Origin: Adenophora triphylla var. japonica
Lineage: Eukaryota > Streptophyta > Magnoliopsida > Asterales > Campanulaceae
NCBI GenBank assembly: GCA_022495995.1
Contig: JAFEMH010000333.1
Span: forward strand, 434,001-498,000
Direction of reading: 5' to 3'
Length of the DNA stretch: 64,000 bases
Shown: positions 22,553 through 34,215 of the stretch, one piece after another
How positions within the stretch are numbered: position 1 is the first letter of the stretch
Layout of the letters: each line of letters begins with the position of its first letter
Notes under the pieces: generated by a model
Told to the model about the DNA's origin: nothing
Databases searched by the model: none
What the model saw: the letters and a program-made list of their open reading frames with translations, nothing else
Made by a program: the position numbers and the translations under genes

Positions 22553-22997
22553 TATGAAAGATCTTGTATGCTATTGATATACTTATACGGTTATACCATA
22601 TTAAACACCAAAAAAGAAAAAGAGGTAAAGGAAAACAAATGCAGGTCCGGAGACATTGATGTTAATATGTATGTGGATATTGAAATCAATGTCGCCACAA
22701 AATATGTGAGACCTATATAGCATGGCAAATAACCAAATTTATGTGTCATTTAACGTGCACTTCATGCGTAAAGCTGACAGAAACCTACTAGATTCACCTC
22801 CTTTACAAGTAAAGTTTCACTTGTTTAGGTGAAAGCACACATTCTAATGGGTTGAGTCAATTATATATGGTGTACTGAACCATTAATTAGCCACATTGTT
22901 TGAGATCTATACCTTGATGGAACTTAACAGCTATAAATTCAAGAATTCAAATTAACCTTTCCATATACCGATGGTAAATCTCTAGTCTGGGAGACTC

Positions 22998-24317
<1,320 letters not shown>

Positions 24318-24409
24318 CGAGCCACATCTGGGAACATCTCCCACAGCTGGCGGACCGCCTCAACATCCCCCTTAGTCTTCACATTATGCACATCAATCGG
24401 CCCTCGCCC

Positions 24410-25070
24410 CTGCAAGTGAACACGGCAAAAGTATGTAATTACAGAGATAACGTACACAGACACATATCAAAATCACAGAAAATATATCAGCACAAAGATA
24501 TAGTTTCGTTTTACTTAAATATTTCCATCCCAGTTGGAGTATTAACAGTTCAGTTTCAAAAACCCGTTCATTAACGGTTCGTTTTCCTAAAATATTTCCA
24601 TCCAGTTGGAGTATTAACGGTTCATTTTCTAAAACCCGTTCACTAACGGTTCATTTTCCTAAAATATTTCCATACCAATTGGAGTATTAACGGTTCAGTT
24701 TCAAAAACCCATTCATTAACAGTTCGTTTTCCTAAAAATACTTTCATCCCAGTTGGAGTATTAACGGTTCAGTTTCAAAAAACCCATTCATTAACGGTTC
24801 ATATTCCTAAAAATATTTTTGTCCCAGTCGAAGTATTAACGGTCCAAAATCCCAAAAGGTTCAAGTCATTTCGAAAACTCCGTCGAACCCGGAACTTTCA
24901 AAGCATTTCAAAATTTCTGTAGAACCCGAAACTTTCAAAACACTTCGAAAAATCCGTCCAAATCGGAACTTTCAAAATATTATTCCATCCTGAGTTAAAC
25001 TCACTTTAATTTTGAAAAACGGCCCTAGACATGTAATTTTTCAGCCATCCCGTATACGTAAACCGAGTCA
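24410..25070 (-). repeat. PMD-gene intron 1 fragment with tandem repeats (reversed Tat fragment)
   Basis: From 24,530 to 24,840 are about five units built on TTGGAGTATTAACGGTTC. From 24,860 to 24,980 are three degenerate reversed copies of the 37-bp intronic unit (CGAAAACTCCGTCGAA). From 24,990 to 25,060 is the reversed 5' part of the intron. This is a plus-oriented Tat fragment. Confidence 0.7.
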
Positions 25071-25089
25071 AAGAGTCAACCCCTAGTCA

Positions 25090-25372
25090 TAGGTAAAACT
25101 CTCTCTCTCTCTCAAAAACTCGTTTTGCCTCGATTTACGTGTCAACCGCTATTATCATGTTGGTCAAAACTTTCAAAGTGTAGACGTAACGCCGTCTACG
25201 GGGTCCGATCCGTTTTACCCCAAAATCATCTTCTCTCCCGTAAAAGAAGTAATTTCGGGTTAAAACGGCATTCCGACCCCGTTTTTTATGTTTATGTTAT
25301 TTACGGTCCGGAACGTTTGATCTGTCGATTCGCACATTTACCGTCCGAACCGTTTGGTTCATGATTGTTGTT
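25090..25372 (+). repeat. Degenerate LTR-A fragment
   Basis: Plus-strand homology to the reverse complement of 920-1,100 and 55,560-55,700, including GACGTAACGCCGTCTACGGGG, CTTCTCTCCCGTAAAAG and TTAAAACGGCATTCCGACC. It stops near 25,372 without an LTR end. Confidence 0.65.
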
Positions 25373-26294
25373 TTGGAAGAAAAAACAATAGAGTTGAATC
25401 TTAACTTTGTTTAGTGTGTGGATTGAACAATAAGGAGGGGACTATGGAATTCGACTATATGGAACAAAAGCAAGAAAAAGAAGTAATGACACCACGATTT
25501 GTTAACGAGGAAAACCTTAGAGGTGATAACCTCTTTGGAAAAAACCCCGGGAGTTAGGTCTCCAACCTTAAAAGTTTCACTATGATGATTATGAGTACAA
25601 CTTTGGAAGAGAATGGAGAGGATTACAATCAGTTTGTGCATAGAGTGTGTGTGCGTCCGAGAGTTAGTGTGTTCCATCTTCATTTCCCCTTATATATAAA
25701 TAAGTATGAAGGAGTCTAATACGGTTCCTACAATCTCGGGATATAAGCTTATCCTTTCAACCTCCGTGAGACCAAGTCGCCCTAGCCGTTGAAGATATGT
25801 TGAACGTGCTGGAGAATATCCCGCATTTCTTCTCTCTTAATTACTGGAAAATAAGAATAAATATATTAGGAAATATTAAATAAGTAAATATTAAAACAAT
25901 ACTTACAGTGGAATGATATCTTGATATGCAGGATCAACTGAAGATGTCACCATGCTGAAAAATACCCACAACAATTTGTCCCCAAAAACATTTGGCTATG
26001 TAGGCAACTGAAGAGGCAAAATGTTTTTCTGTCCAATTAAATGCCCAACCGCCAGCTCTGCTTTGATGGGACGGTTTAGGGATACGTGGCTTCAATGGAC
26101 GGTTGGGGAGAAGTGTTTGGAAAAGTAACTTTTTTGAAAAAAGAATCCTTTTTCTTTTTAATAACTGCTTGGATAAATAAACTTCTCCAAGCTTCTCTTT
26201 CACCCCTGTTACGGCGCCGTTCATCTTTCAAGGTAACATTTCTCCACTTCTCATCTTCTTCCATTGTTTATCTTTTTTCTTTCCTTTGTCAACC
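25373..26294. other. Region upstream of the four-exon gene
   Basis: No coding sequence supported. A TATATATAAATAAG stretch lies at 25,691-25,704 and a GGATAAATAAAC near 26,173; either could be a TATA box, the second being about 120 bp before the ATG at 26,295. The rest shows no repeat homology to other parts of the window. Confidence 0.35.
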
Positions 26295-28042
26295 ATGGGT
26301 AGGACCAGGTGGTCCTCGACCAAATCTAAGAGTGTCCCAACCCCACAAGGTCCCAAAGAAATTAGTCTCGATGATTTCGTCTGCAAAAACCTTCTTGCAA
26401 AACCAGACGAAGAGACTTGCTTGTTCAGTGATTCCCAAATAGAGTCCATTAAACAACAATGCTACTCCCCAAATGATACAATTTTTCATTCTTTTTCCGT
26501 AAAGCTTAGGTCTGATTACGTTTCTCGCAAATGGATCTGTTTCTTCGAGTATCCCTTTCTTCTAGGGTTCAGCTACCCTTTTCCTTTGTTGGTTTCTGAG
26601 TTCTTCCAAAAGACCCAACTCGCTTATGCTCAACTGATGCCGATGGCTTGGCAAGTTTTTGCTTTTGTCATTAAATTGAACCGAGAGAAGAGATTAAACC
26701 TAGGGCTCCATGAAATTGCATATTCGTACGATCTTCAACTCTTTGGTTCCAAAAGATACCTTTTTAGGAAGAGGTCAGGTAGGAGTTCCCTAATGAGCAC
26801 CACATCATCTAGTGATAGGGGATGGAAAAATAGATTTTTCTTTGTTGATAGGGCATCTATTGGAGAAGGAAATGAGATTTCAAGCAAGTGGAACAAGGGA
26901 GGTACTTAAATTCTTACTTTTGTGACTTCCTGTTCTTGAGACAAACTGAATTGTAATTGTTCTTGCCTTTATGCAGATATCGACTGGGGAGAACTGTTCC
27001 CACCTGCTGAAGACACTCTATCCAAGATTGAAGAATTTTTCAGGCTCTCTTCAGATAAGAGATCTCCTAAGGGTTTATTGGAAGCATCTTTGACTATCCT
27101 GGAAGACCAAAAGGCCTCCACCTCCGTTATTATGTCCACAGGTAAGTGTGTTGTCCTCTCAGTTTAGTTTGTCAAACTGATGCACTATACTTATTGACAA
27201 TCTTTCATATGTCAATGCAGTTTCCAAACCAGTCATCTCAGGATCGGACTTTGACCTCGATGAAATTGAAGCCATGTTTACAGGCTCTACTGTGAAGATA
27301 GAGATGAAGCCTCCGCCCGCCCCTAAGAAGACCCCAACTTTGGATGATAGTGCAGGTATTGGTTCTAGAGTAAAGAAGCGAAAGGCTAGTCAAGAGGAGG
27401 TAGTCGAAGTTGAAGATTCCTTTGATGGAATGCCAGTAGGAGATTTTAAGAAAAAATGCATGAGCTTTGCGACTGGGGTAAGATACTATTAATTGGATAT
27501 TTACTAACGCAAAAGTTTTTATAAACATCTATTGATGTCAAGTTATTATTTTTCAGACTGTAGGGTATGTGGAGGAGTTGGTGAAAGAAATTGAAATGCT
27601 AAAGAAGAAGTCCAAAGCTGACATCGCTTTGGTTAGGAAGGAGAAGATAGCGTTAGAAAACAAGGTGAAGGTACATGAGAAGACCCTGGAGCAACAAAGC
27701 AAGTCGTTGGGAGAGCAAGAACAAACAGTGAAGGACTTACTGAATAGTTTGGCTAAGAGTGAGGAGGATCATCAGAAAGAGATCACAGACGTGAAGAGTT
27801 CCTGCAAACTGGCTGCGGCAAAAACTGTTTCTCAATGCAAGATAAAAATGATGAAGGAGTATCAAGAAGGGAAGGCTGACACTTGGGATATCAACAGGGA
27901 GTGTGCCTATTTGTTTAAGTTGACCGGTGAGGTGATGGATGAGGGCGAGGTGTCGTCAAGCCCGTATGAAGCGATCGTTAAGGATGCACCAGTAGATGGA
28001 GAAGTTAACCCAAATGCAACACCTGCGGCAGAAGCCACCTAA
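26295..28042 (+). CDS. Four-exon gene, putative gypsy-type transposon domain plus coiled coil (504 aa)
   Basis: Exons 26,295-26,901, 26,977-27,141, 27,221-27,477 and 27,557-28,042 join in frame with GT-AG introns (donors GGAG|GTAC, ACAG|GTAAG, TGGG|GTAAG; acceptors TGCAG, TGCAG, TTCAG), giving 505 codons with no stop. The start ACCATGGG has a good context; an upstream in-frame TTG is not needed. Residues about 70-200 resemble the plant 'putative gypsy type transposon' domain (PF04195): FFEYPFLLGFSYPFPLLVSE, QLMPMAWQVF, a YLFRKR stretch and GWKNRFFFV. Exon 3 is acidic/basic with a KKRK nuclear-signal-like motif. Exon 4 (residues about 345-440) is a Lys/Glu-rich coiled coil. It lies between Tat debris and Tekay gag, so it is probably element-borne rather than a host gene. 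Unlike its neighbours it is undamaged. Molecular function unknown. Confidence 0.75.
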
Positions 28043-28129
28043 AAAAGAAGGTAAAACAACTTTGTTCTTGGTATTTTGATGATGTTACTGGGGTGGAATC
28101 CCTTAAAACAATTTTTATTTTCGTTTGGT

Positions 28130-28716
28130 TATGTAATGGGTCCATAAGGACCAAAGACAATTTCCTTCGGCACCAAATGTGGGCAATAGCGAGCTAGCTC
28201 CGTAAACATGGCTGAGTATTGTGCCACTATCATAGTCCCTTGCTCTAATCGAAGAAACTCAACCTCCTTCCTATCTCTTGTCACCATCGAAATGAAATGG
28301 TCTCTGAATTTGCGCGTGGAGTTATCCCATGTCTGCGGTGTATGATCTCGATCCCAACTATCTTTGACTATATTCCACCAATGCTCTGCCGCTCCCTCTA
28401 ACTTGAAGACCGCACACCTAACTTTTTCATCATCCGGGCTCTCCATTGCCGCGAAGATCTTGTTCATTGCCTCAAGCCATCTCTCTGCCTCTACCTGATC
28501 CGGATCACCATTGAAACTCGGGGGTGTCATCTTCACAAACTTCTTAAGTTTGTGCCCTTGCCTCCCTTCCGGTTGTTGTTGAGCTCTACCTTATTTTGCC
28601 ATGTTTTGTAAGAAAACTCAGATCATATCCATCATCTCCGCATTCTGATTACCATTTCCCCCTTCATTACCAACATTTCCCTGTGCCTGATGCTGATCAT
28701 CCTCATTCCCAGCCAT
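28130..28716 (-). pseudogene. Tekay gag, N-terminal part, in inverted segment
   Basis: The minus strand from ATG 28,716 reads MAGNEDDQHQAQGN, an in-frame stop near 28,617, then KMTPPSFNGDPDQVEAERWL, AAEHWWNIV and TRKFRDHFISM. These are classic chromovirus gag capsid motifs. It ends at HLVPKE just before 28,130. The next piece of the same protein (KGLRLEFRKQ) is found at 30,092 on the opposite strand, so this segment is inverted relative to its continuation. Confidence 0.85.
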
Positions 28717-28801
28717 TGAAACAAACACCTGCATCAAATACTCGGCGTCAGTGATCACACACTCCCCCTTAACTAGACATCTACCCTTGACCTCTAGACG
28801 A

Positions 28802-28814
28802 GGCTCTGATACCA
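28802..28814 (-). other. Primer binding site, tRNA-iMet type
   Basis: TGGTATCAGAGCC on the minus strand, two bases after the LTR end (..CCCACA at 28,817). This matches the 3' end of plant initiator tRNA-Met, the usual primer for Tekay/Del elements. Confidence 0.9.
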
Positions 28815-28816
28815 AC

Positions 28817-30091
28817 TGTGGGCACCTGACCCGGAACCTAACACGTGTCTCGAGCCTTACAGCCCAAACTACGAAAGACCACCTGTAATTTTTGAAAACT
28901 TTTTACTTAACATGAAATGAAACTAACTTTAACCTTAACATTCCAAACTAACTTGGAACATCTCCACTTGGAGGAAAAGGGATAAACACTTAACAACTTC
29001 AAACCAACTTATTTACAAACATTTACAAAAGTTCCCATCTACAACCACTTTAAACAACTACTTACTTAGTTCCCATATTTACAAACGTTTAAGTTCACAA
29101 TTACACTTTACATAACTTGTTTTATCAACAAACTCCAACAAAGGAGTAACAACCAAAATACAAACCATCTAACCATAAACATACCCGACAACCCAAAATA
29201 TAAGCACAAACTCCGCACCGCCCTCATTGGTCGGGTCCTCCTGTCTCAGGTCGATCTAAAACATTAAAGGGAGAAGGGTGAGAATGAAGCAAAATAAGTT
29301 ATTATGAATGCACAATATGCCAAGTAAATGCAACACATATAAGGTGCATATAACACATTGAAAAAGCTGTAAACACATTCCGTTACCTTGGTTTACCTTT
29401 TCCCGTCTGACCAATAAGTCGTACAATATTGGAGGATACAATTCCATCACAACCAATAACATATAACGGAGAGAGCTATTATAATAACTCCTCTCTTGTG
29501 AACTGCTTAGGCATATTCACATCTTATAAGACCCGTTTTTCAGGGAACCATATAAGATAGTAGCAACTCTGTAAGGCTTTTGGCTCAATACAGATGCTAT
29601 AATCCCAATCTGTGGCCACAAAAGGGGACAGTCAGAAGTATAACATAATCTGATCACATTAGGTCACACTTTCCATAATTGATCATATTCTGTTATACCC
29701 CTAAACATCAGCTGATTAACACAAATTAAAGCACATATAACTTACTTGAAATGAAATCCACCAAAGGGATGAGAATATAACAACATGGTAAAGCATACTC
29801 ATGTTCAATCAACAATATAGTGCAACATTCATTTTATACACTATATATATATAACAATCCATACATATGAACTCAAATGAGGTATGAAGATATCATATAC
29901 TATCCCTACATAGCCAATATGCAATAATATATAACCTTTATAAAGATCCAAGTTCCATTTACCAAGTTGGAGTTACTTTGGCTAAGGAACAAATCAAGGC
30001 TACGAAGCATTTTCACGATAATATTTAAAGTACTTATACTATTCCATTTTGATCAATTAAGGTGTCATTGCGTAGCTAAAGTATTCTACTT
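28817..30091 (-). repeat. Tekay-type LTR, distal part, inverted
   Basis: Reverse complement of about 43,245-44,513, ending at the PBS. It lacks the first about 1,170 bp of the LTR. The head at 12,648-13,480 supplies the first 830 bp of such an LTR, leaving about 340 bp unaccounted for. The break at 30,091 abuts gag coding sequence. Confidence 0.85.
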
Positions 30092-30640
30092 GTGAAGGGA
30101 CTAAGGCTGGAATTTAGGAAACAGTTGTTGACACATGACTTCACGGATTTCCAAGCGGCGGTGAACCGAGCCTATCAGATAGAGAATGATATTGAAGAGC
30201 ACAAGGGCAAGTCGGAAGGTGGAAGTGGAAACAAGCAACAGTTTCAAGGACATGGTTCGGGACAAGGTAGGGGACAACCAAGGTTTTCAAATCTGGGTAT
30301 AGCAAGAGGCGGAATTGTGGTGACTCCAGTAGCTCGTACTCCTTCAAGACAGTCCGGGACGGTTTGTGGTTTTTGTAAGAAGCTGGGTCACTTAGAAGAT
30401 AGATGCTGGAGCAAGTTGGAGAAGTGTTTAAATGTGGAGGAGATGGTAAGTTTAGGAAGAACTGTCCCAAGTTGCGAGGGCAAGCTTCCGGTAGTGGACA
30501 AGGCGGACCACGAGGGGGAATCAAAAGAGATAATGAAGGAAAACCTAAAGATAAAGTTCAGGGTCATGTGTTTGCCTTAGGAAGAGGAGAGGTTGATCCT
30601 AATGCAGTCATTAGAGGTATTGTCCCTGTCACAAAGGGAA
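30092..30640 (+). pseudogene. Tekay gag, C-terminal part with zinc knuckles
   Basis: The plus strand reads KGLRLEFRKQLLTHDFTDFQ, AAVNRAYQIENDIEEHKG, then a Gly/Gln-rich linker, CGFCKKLGHLEDRCW (C-x2-C-x4-H-x4-C) and, after a frameshift near 30,410, a second knuckle-like CGGDGKFRKNC in which the His is Lys. It ends near VDPNAVIRG, where the protease should begin, and joins the reversed intron of a Tat PMD gene at about 30,640. Homologous protease sequence resumes at 38,895. Confidence 0.85.
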
Positions 30641-30649
30641 ATCTCAAGG

Positions 30650-30916
30650 TCAAAAGCCCCAAATCGGGCACCAAGAACCCTAACTCATCTCTAGTCAAAA
30701 TTCCTAAAATTCAAGAATGCAAATTCTAAAAATTAACGTAATTTAGAGGATGCTAACTTTCCTCGCAATCCCGTCCTTAGAATTGTGGCGATCCCGAGCC
30801 GGATAAAACTCGGGTGGATCCAAAGGAAGATCGGTAGTTCGCACCGTCCTCCTTAGCCTCGCTCTCTCGTTGTCGGTCCTCCTGTGCCGACCCCTTCGTC
30901 CTAATCCAGCTTCCAT
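30650..30916 (-). pseudogene. PMD accessory gene exon 1 and intron start, diverged third copy
   Basis: From ATG 30,916 on the minus strand the exon reads RGRHRRTDNERARLRRT, LPLDPPEFYPARD and KDGIARK up to a donor at 30,757. It is homologous to exon 1 at 5,151 and 37,027 but clearly diverged, so it represents another subfamily. The exon is open. Intron sequence continues left to about 30,650, where Tekay gag cuts it. The degenerate palindrome AGTCCGGCCGG at 31,066-31,076 lies about 150 bases upstream of its ATG. Confidence 0.75.
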
Positions 30917-31076
30917 GATGATAATTTCTCAAAGATTTGAACAAAACTCGCAAAAAAGGGGAGAAATTTCACTCTTTTCTCTCTTCTCTGTTTCCTGAAC
31001 GGGGATTTTTTGGTCTGGTTTGCGTTACCTGGTGCTGATCTTAAAAAAGGTCCATGGTGAATATGAGTCCGGCCGG

Positions 31077-31326
31077 CCCATTTTACACCATAAAGTTTCC
31101 CTTGCCACTTTGGCCCCACAGCTTTCCAAAATTTCGAATTTAACCCTTTTGGGCCCCAAAAGATAAAAAATTCCCCAGTTAGACATTTCTAACACCCCTC
31201 CCCCGAGGATAAATCTCAGTTAGACATTGCTAACGCCCCGTCTCCAGTCGTTAAATTTCTCGTTAGTCCTCACTAACACTCTGTCTTCGGACGTTAAATC
31301 TCAATACCATCTTTAGAAGGTAAATC
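31077..31326. repeat. Tat 5' UTR side of the antisense gene and 42-bp-type repeats, reversed
   Basis: Reverse-complement homology to 36,720-36,840 (CCAGTTAGACATTTCTAACA) followed by two to three degenerate units with GTTAGTCCTCACTAAC dyads. No gene. Confidence 0.6.
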
Positions 31327-32060
31327 GGCCGCCATAGTAAGCCCGAGTATCTTTTCGCTCCAGCAAGCGAACCTTCAATTCCCCGGCCGTCAATCGTAAG
31401 CCCGACCACCTCATTTCAGCGGCAATCACTATAAGCCCGCACAACAATCCCTCTTCGGCCGCCATAGTAAGCCCGAGTATCTTTTTACTCCAGCAAGTAG
31501 ACCTTCACTTCCCCGGCCGTCAATCGTAAGCCCGACCACCTCATTTCAGCGGCAATCACTATAAGCCCGCATAACAATCCCTCTTCGGCCGCCATAGTAA
31601 GCCCGAGTATCTTTTCGCTCCAGCAAGTGAACATTCAATTCCTCGGCCGTCAATCGTAAGCCTGACCACCTCATTTCAGCGGCAATCGCTATAAGCCCGC
31701 ACAACAATCCCTCTTCGGCCGCCATAGTAAGCCCGAGTATCTTTTCGCTCAGCAAGCGGACCATCAATTCCGCGGCCGTCAATCGTAAGTCCGACCACCT
31801 CATTTCAGCGGCAATCACAATAAGCCCACACAACAATCCCTCTTCGGCCACCATAGTAAGCCCGAGTATCTTTTCGCTCCAACAACCGAACCATCAATTC
31901 CCCGGCCGTCAATCGTAAGCCCGACCACCCCATTTCAGCAACAATCACTATAAGCCCGCACAACAATCCCCCTTCGGCCATCACCGTAAGCCCGAACACC
32001 ATATCCCCAGCAGAAAATAGATGAGTGGCAAATCAATATAAGCTCGCACAACAATCCTTC
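31327..32060. repeat. 130-bp tandem array
   Basis: GGCCGCCATAGTAAGCCC recurs at 31,327, 31,457, 31,587, 31,717, 31,846 and 31,976 (steps 130, 130, 130, 129, 130). Each unit holds a dyad around CCAGCA: TTCGCT..AGCGAA in some units and TACT..AGTA in another. Only one copy is present at the matching place in the two minus-strand Tat copies (about 2,600-2,720 and 36,230-36,330). Confidence 0.9.
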
Positions 32061-32115
32061 TTCGACCGTCATTTCCTTCGAATTTCCAGCGTAAGATCCC
32101 GCTTCCTCTGTATAT

Positions 32116-33236
32116 CAGAATACGCCGTCAAGGACGGACATTTCTAGTACCCTTTCAGAATATGCCGTCAAAGGATGGACATTTCTCGTATCCTTTCAGA
32201 ATACGTCGTCAGAAACGGACATTCACATCCTTTCAGAATACGCCATCAGGGACGGATATTTCTCGCATCCTTTCAGAATACGCCGTCAAGGACGGACATT
32301 TCTCGTATCCTTTCAGAATACACCGTCAAAAACGGATATTTCTCACATCCTTTCAGAATATGCCGTCGGGGACGGACATTTCTCGCATCCTTTCAGAATA
32401 CGCCATTGGGGACGGACATTTCTCGCATCCTTTCAGAATACGCCATCAGGAACGGACATTTCTCACATCCTTTCAGAATACGCCGTCAGGGACGGATATT
32501 TCTCGCATCCTTTTAGAATACGCTGTCAGAGACGGACATTTCTCGCATCCAATCAGAATACGCCGTCAGAGACGGAAATTTCTCGTATCCTTTCAGAATA
32601 CGTCGTCAGACACGGACATTTCTCGCTTCCTTTCAGAATACGCCGTCAGGAACAGACATTTCTCATATCCTTTAAGAATAAGCCGTCAGGGACGGACATT
32701 TCTCACATCCTTTCAGAATACGCCGTCAGAAACGGACATTTCTCACATCCTTTCAGAATACGCCGTCAGAAACGGACATTTCTCACATCCTTTCAGAATA
32801 CTATCAGAAACGGACATTTCTCACATCCTATCAGAATACGCCGTCAGAAATGGACATTTCTCACATCCTATCAGAATACACCATCAGAAACGGACATTTC
32901 TCACATCCTTTCAGAATACGCCGTCAGGGACGGACATTTCTCACATCCTACCAGAATACGCCGTCAGAAACGGACATTTCTCACATCCTTTCAAGAATAC
33001 GCCGTCAGAAACGAACATTTCTCACATCCTTTCAAGAATACGTCGTAAAGGATGGACATTTCTCATGTCCTTTTAGAATACGCCGTCAGGGACGGACATT
33101 TCTCGCATCCTTTTAGAATACGCCGTCAGGGACGGACATTTCTCGCATTCCTTCAAAATATGCCGTCGGGGACGGACATTTCTCGCATTCCTCCGGAATA
33201 TGCCGTCAGGGAAGGACATTTCTCACACCCCTTCGG
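32116..33236. repeat. 40-bp tandem array
   Basis: About 28 units of 40 bp, for example CAGAATA recurring every 40 bases between 32,280 and 32,520. Units contain CCGTC-agg-GACGG or CCGT-caga-AACGG and CATTTCTC(G/A)CATCC. Some single-base length changes occur (near 32,805, 32,995 and 33,030). It is open in all plus-strand frames for long stretches but has no sign of being coding. Confidence 0.9.
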
Positions 33237-33523
33237 TATCCCATAGGTTCAGACGCCTCCTAATGGTCTCACTCAGGTCTAGACACCTCCCAATCAGTCT
33301 CAACCAGGATGAACTCCTCCTAATGATTCCCAGAGGTCGAGGCCCTACGCAATACCCTCGCACCTACGAACTACGAACCACTCGGGATACGTAGGAATCC
33401 ACTCACTAAGGGTCCAGCAATTTGACCGCTCAGGTCTCGTGAAGTAAGGCATCCCTCGATTTGGATCCTTATCTTTTTTCAACGACTCAACTTCCTTCGA
33501 AAGTGACGTCGCTGAGGGGCTAC
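33237..33523 (+). other. Tat 3' region and polypurine tract (plus-oriented copy)
   Basis: Reversed GTTCAGACGCCTCC-type repeats, then sequence matching 1,950-2,060 reversed, ending GCTGAGGGGCTAC immediately before the LTR start at 33,524. The purine-rich GAGGGG run is the likely plus-strand primer. Confidence 0.7.
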
Positions 33524-34215
33524 TGTAAGTACCCAAATCTGGATCATCAAAATCCGTTAAAAGTTAACCAGAATCCGTTAACTGGCCCTTCTTAGGTTAA
33601 CCATAACCCGTTAAGTTCCCCGCTCTCGAGTCAACGAGACATCCCGGGACTTTCCCGCGCATCCCGACATCAAAGTGTACTCAACACACGTTATCACATG
33701 TATGAGTACAACTTTCCTCGAAAAATGCACTTTTCGGCACTTTTCGGGGGCATTTCGGACATTTTCCGGATAGTTATTTAAAAAACGGACAAAACCGGGA
33801 ATAACGAGACAAAATCCCTAGCCTAGGTGAGTCACAGGGACACGTGGCACGCATGCCAAGCCCAATAAATCAACATCAATCAAATTCGAGGGTGAAAAGA
33901 CCAAAATACCCTTTATTTTGAATGACTGGCCGTCCGGCCTGTTTTACCTCAAAAACCAGAATTCCCCTCAGGTCCTCCCATTTTCCAAAATACCCATAAA
34001 CCCCCCAAATTGAGCCTTAGGCCGTCCGACCTGTTTTTCATTTTCACCCTATAAATACAAGGGCTGTCATTTGTAAAAAAAAAGAAAAACATTAACCCTC
34101 TCCTTCAATGCTCACGGCCGAAACCAGTTTCACCCCTCCCCGAGTCCTGTTTTATCTCAATTTGCGTGAAATCTTGTTTTTCGACCAAACACGAACAAAA
34201 AAACCTCGAAATACC
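33524..34215 (+). repeat. LTR-A head, plus orientation, truncated
   Basis: Starts TGTAAGTACCCAAATC and covers about the first 690 bp of LTR-A, including TATAAATA at 34,050-34,057. Upstream of the TATA, in place of the 14-bp palindrome, are GGCCGTCCGGCC (33,929-33,940) and a related sequence at 34,020-34,032. At 34,215 it abuts a minus-oriented LTR-A. Confidence 0.85.

Noticed and set aside
28802..28814. tRNA gene remnant
   Set aside because: Only the 13-base primer binding site is present; no tRNA body. The same holds for the TGGCGACTCC sites at 54,336 and 59,605.
31546..32002. Minus-strand frames of 65-102 residues with internal repeats
   Set aside because: Artefact of the 130-bp array.
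32162..33076. 304-residue plus-strand repeat protein
   Set aside because: It is the 40-bp tandem array; other plus frames over the same DNA are also open, and no start context or conservation supports coding.
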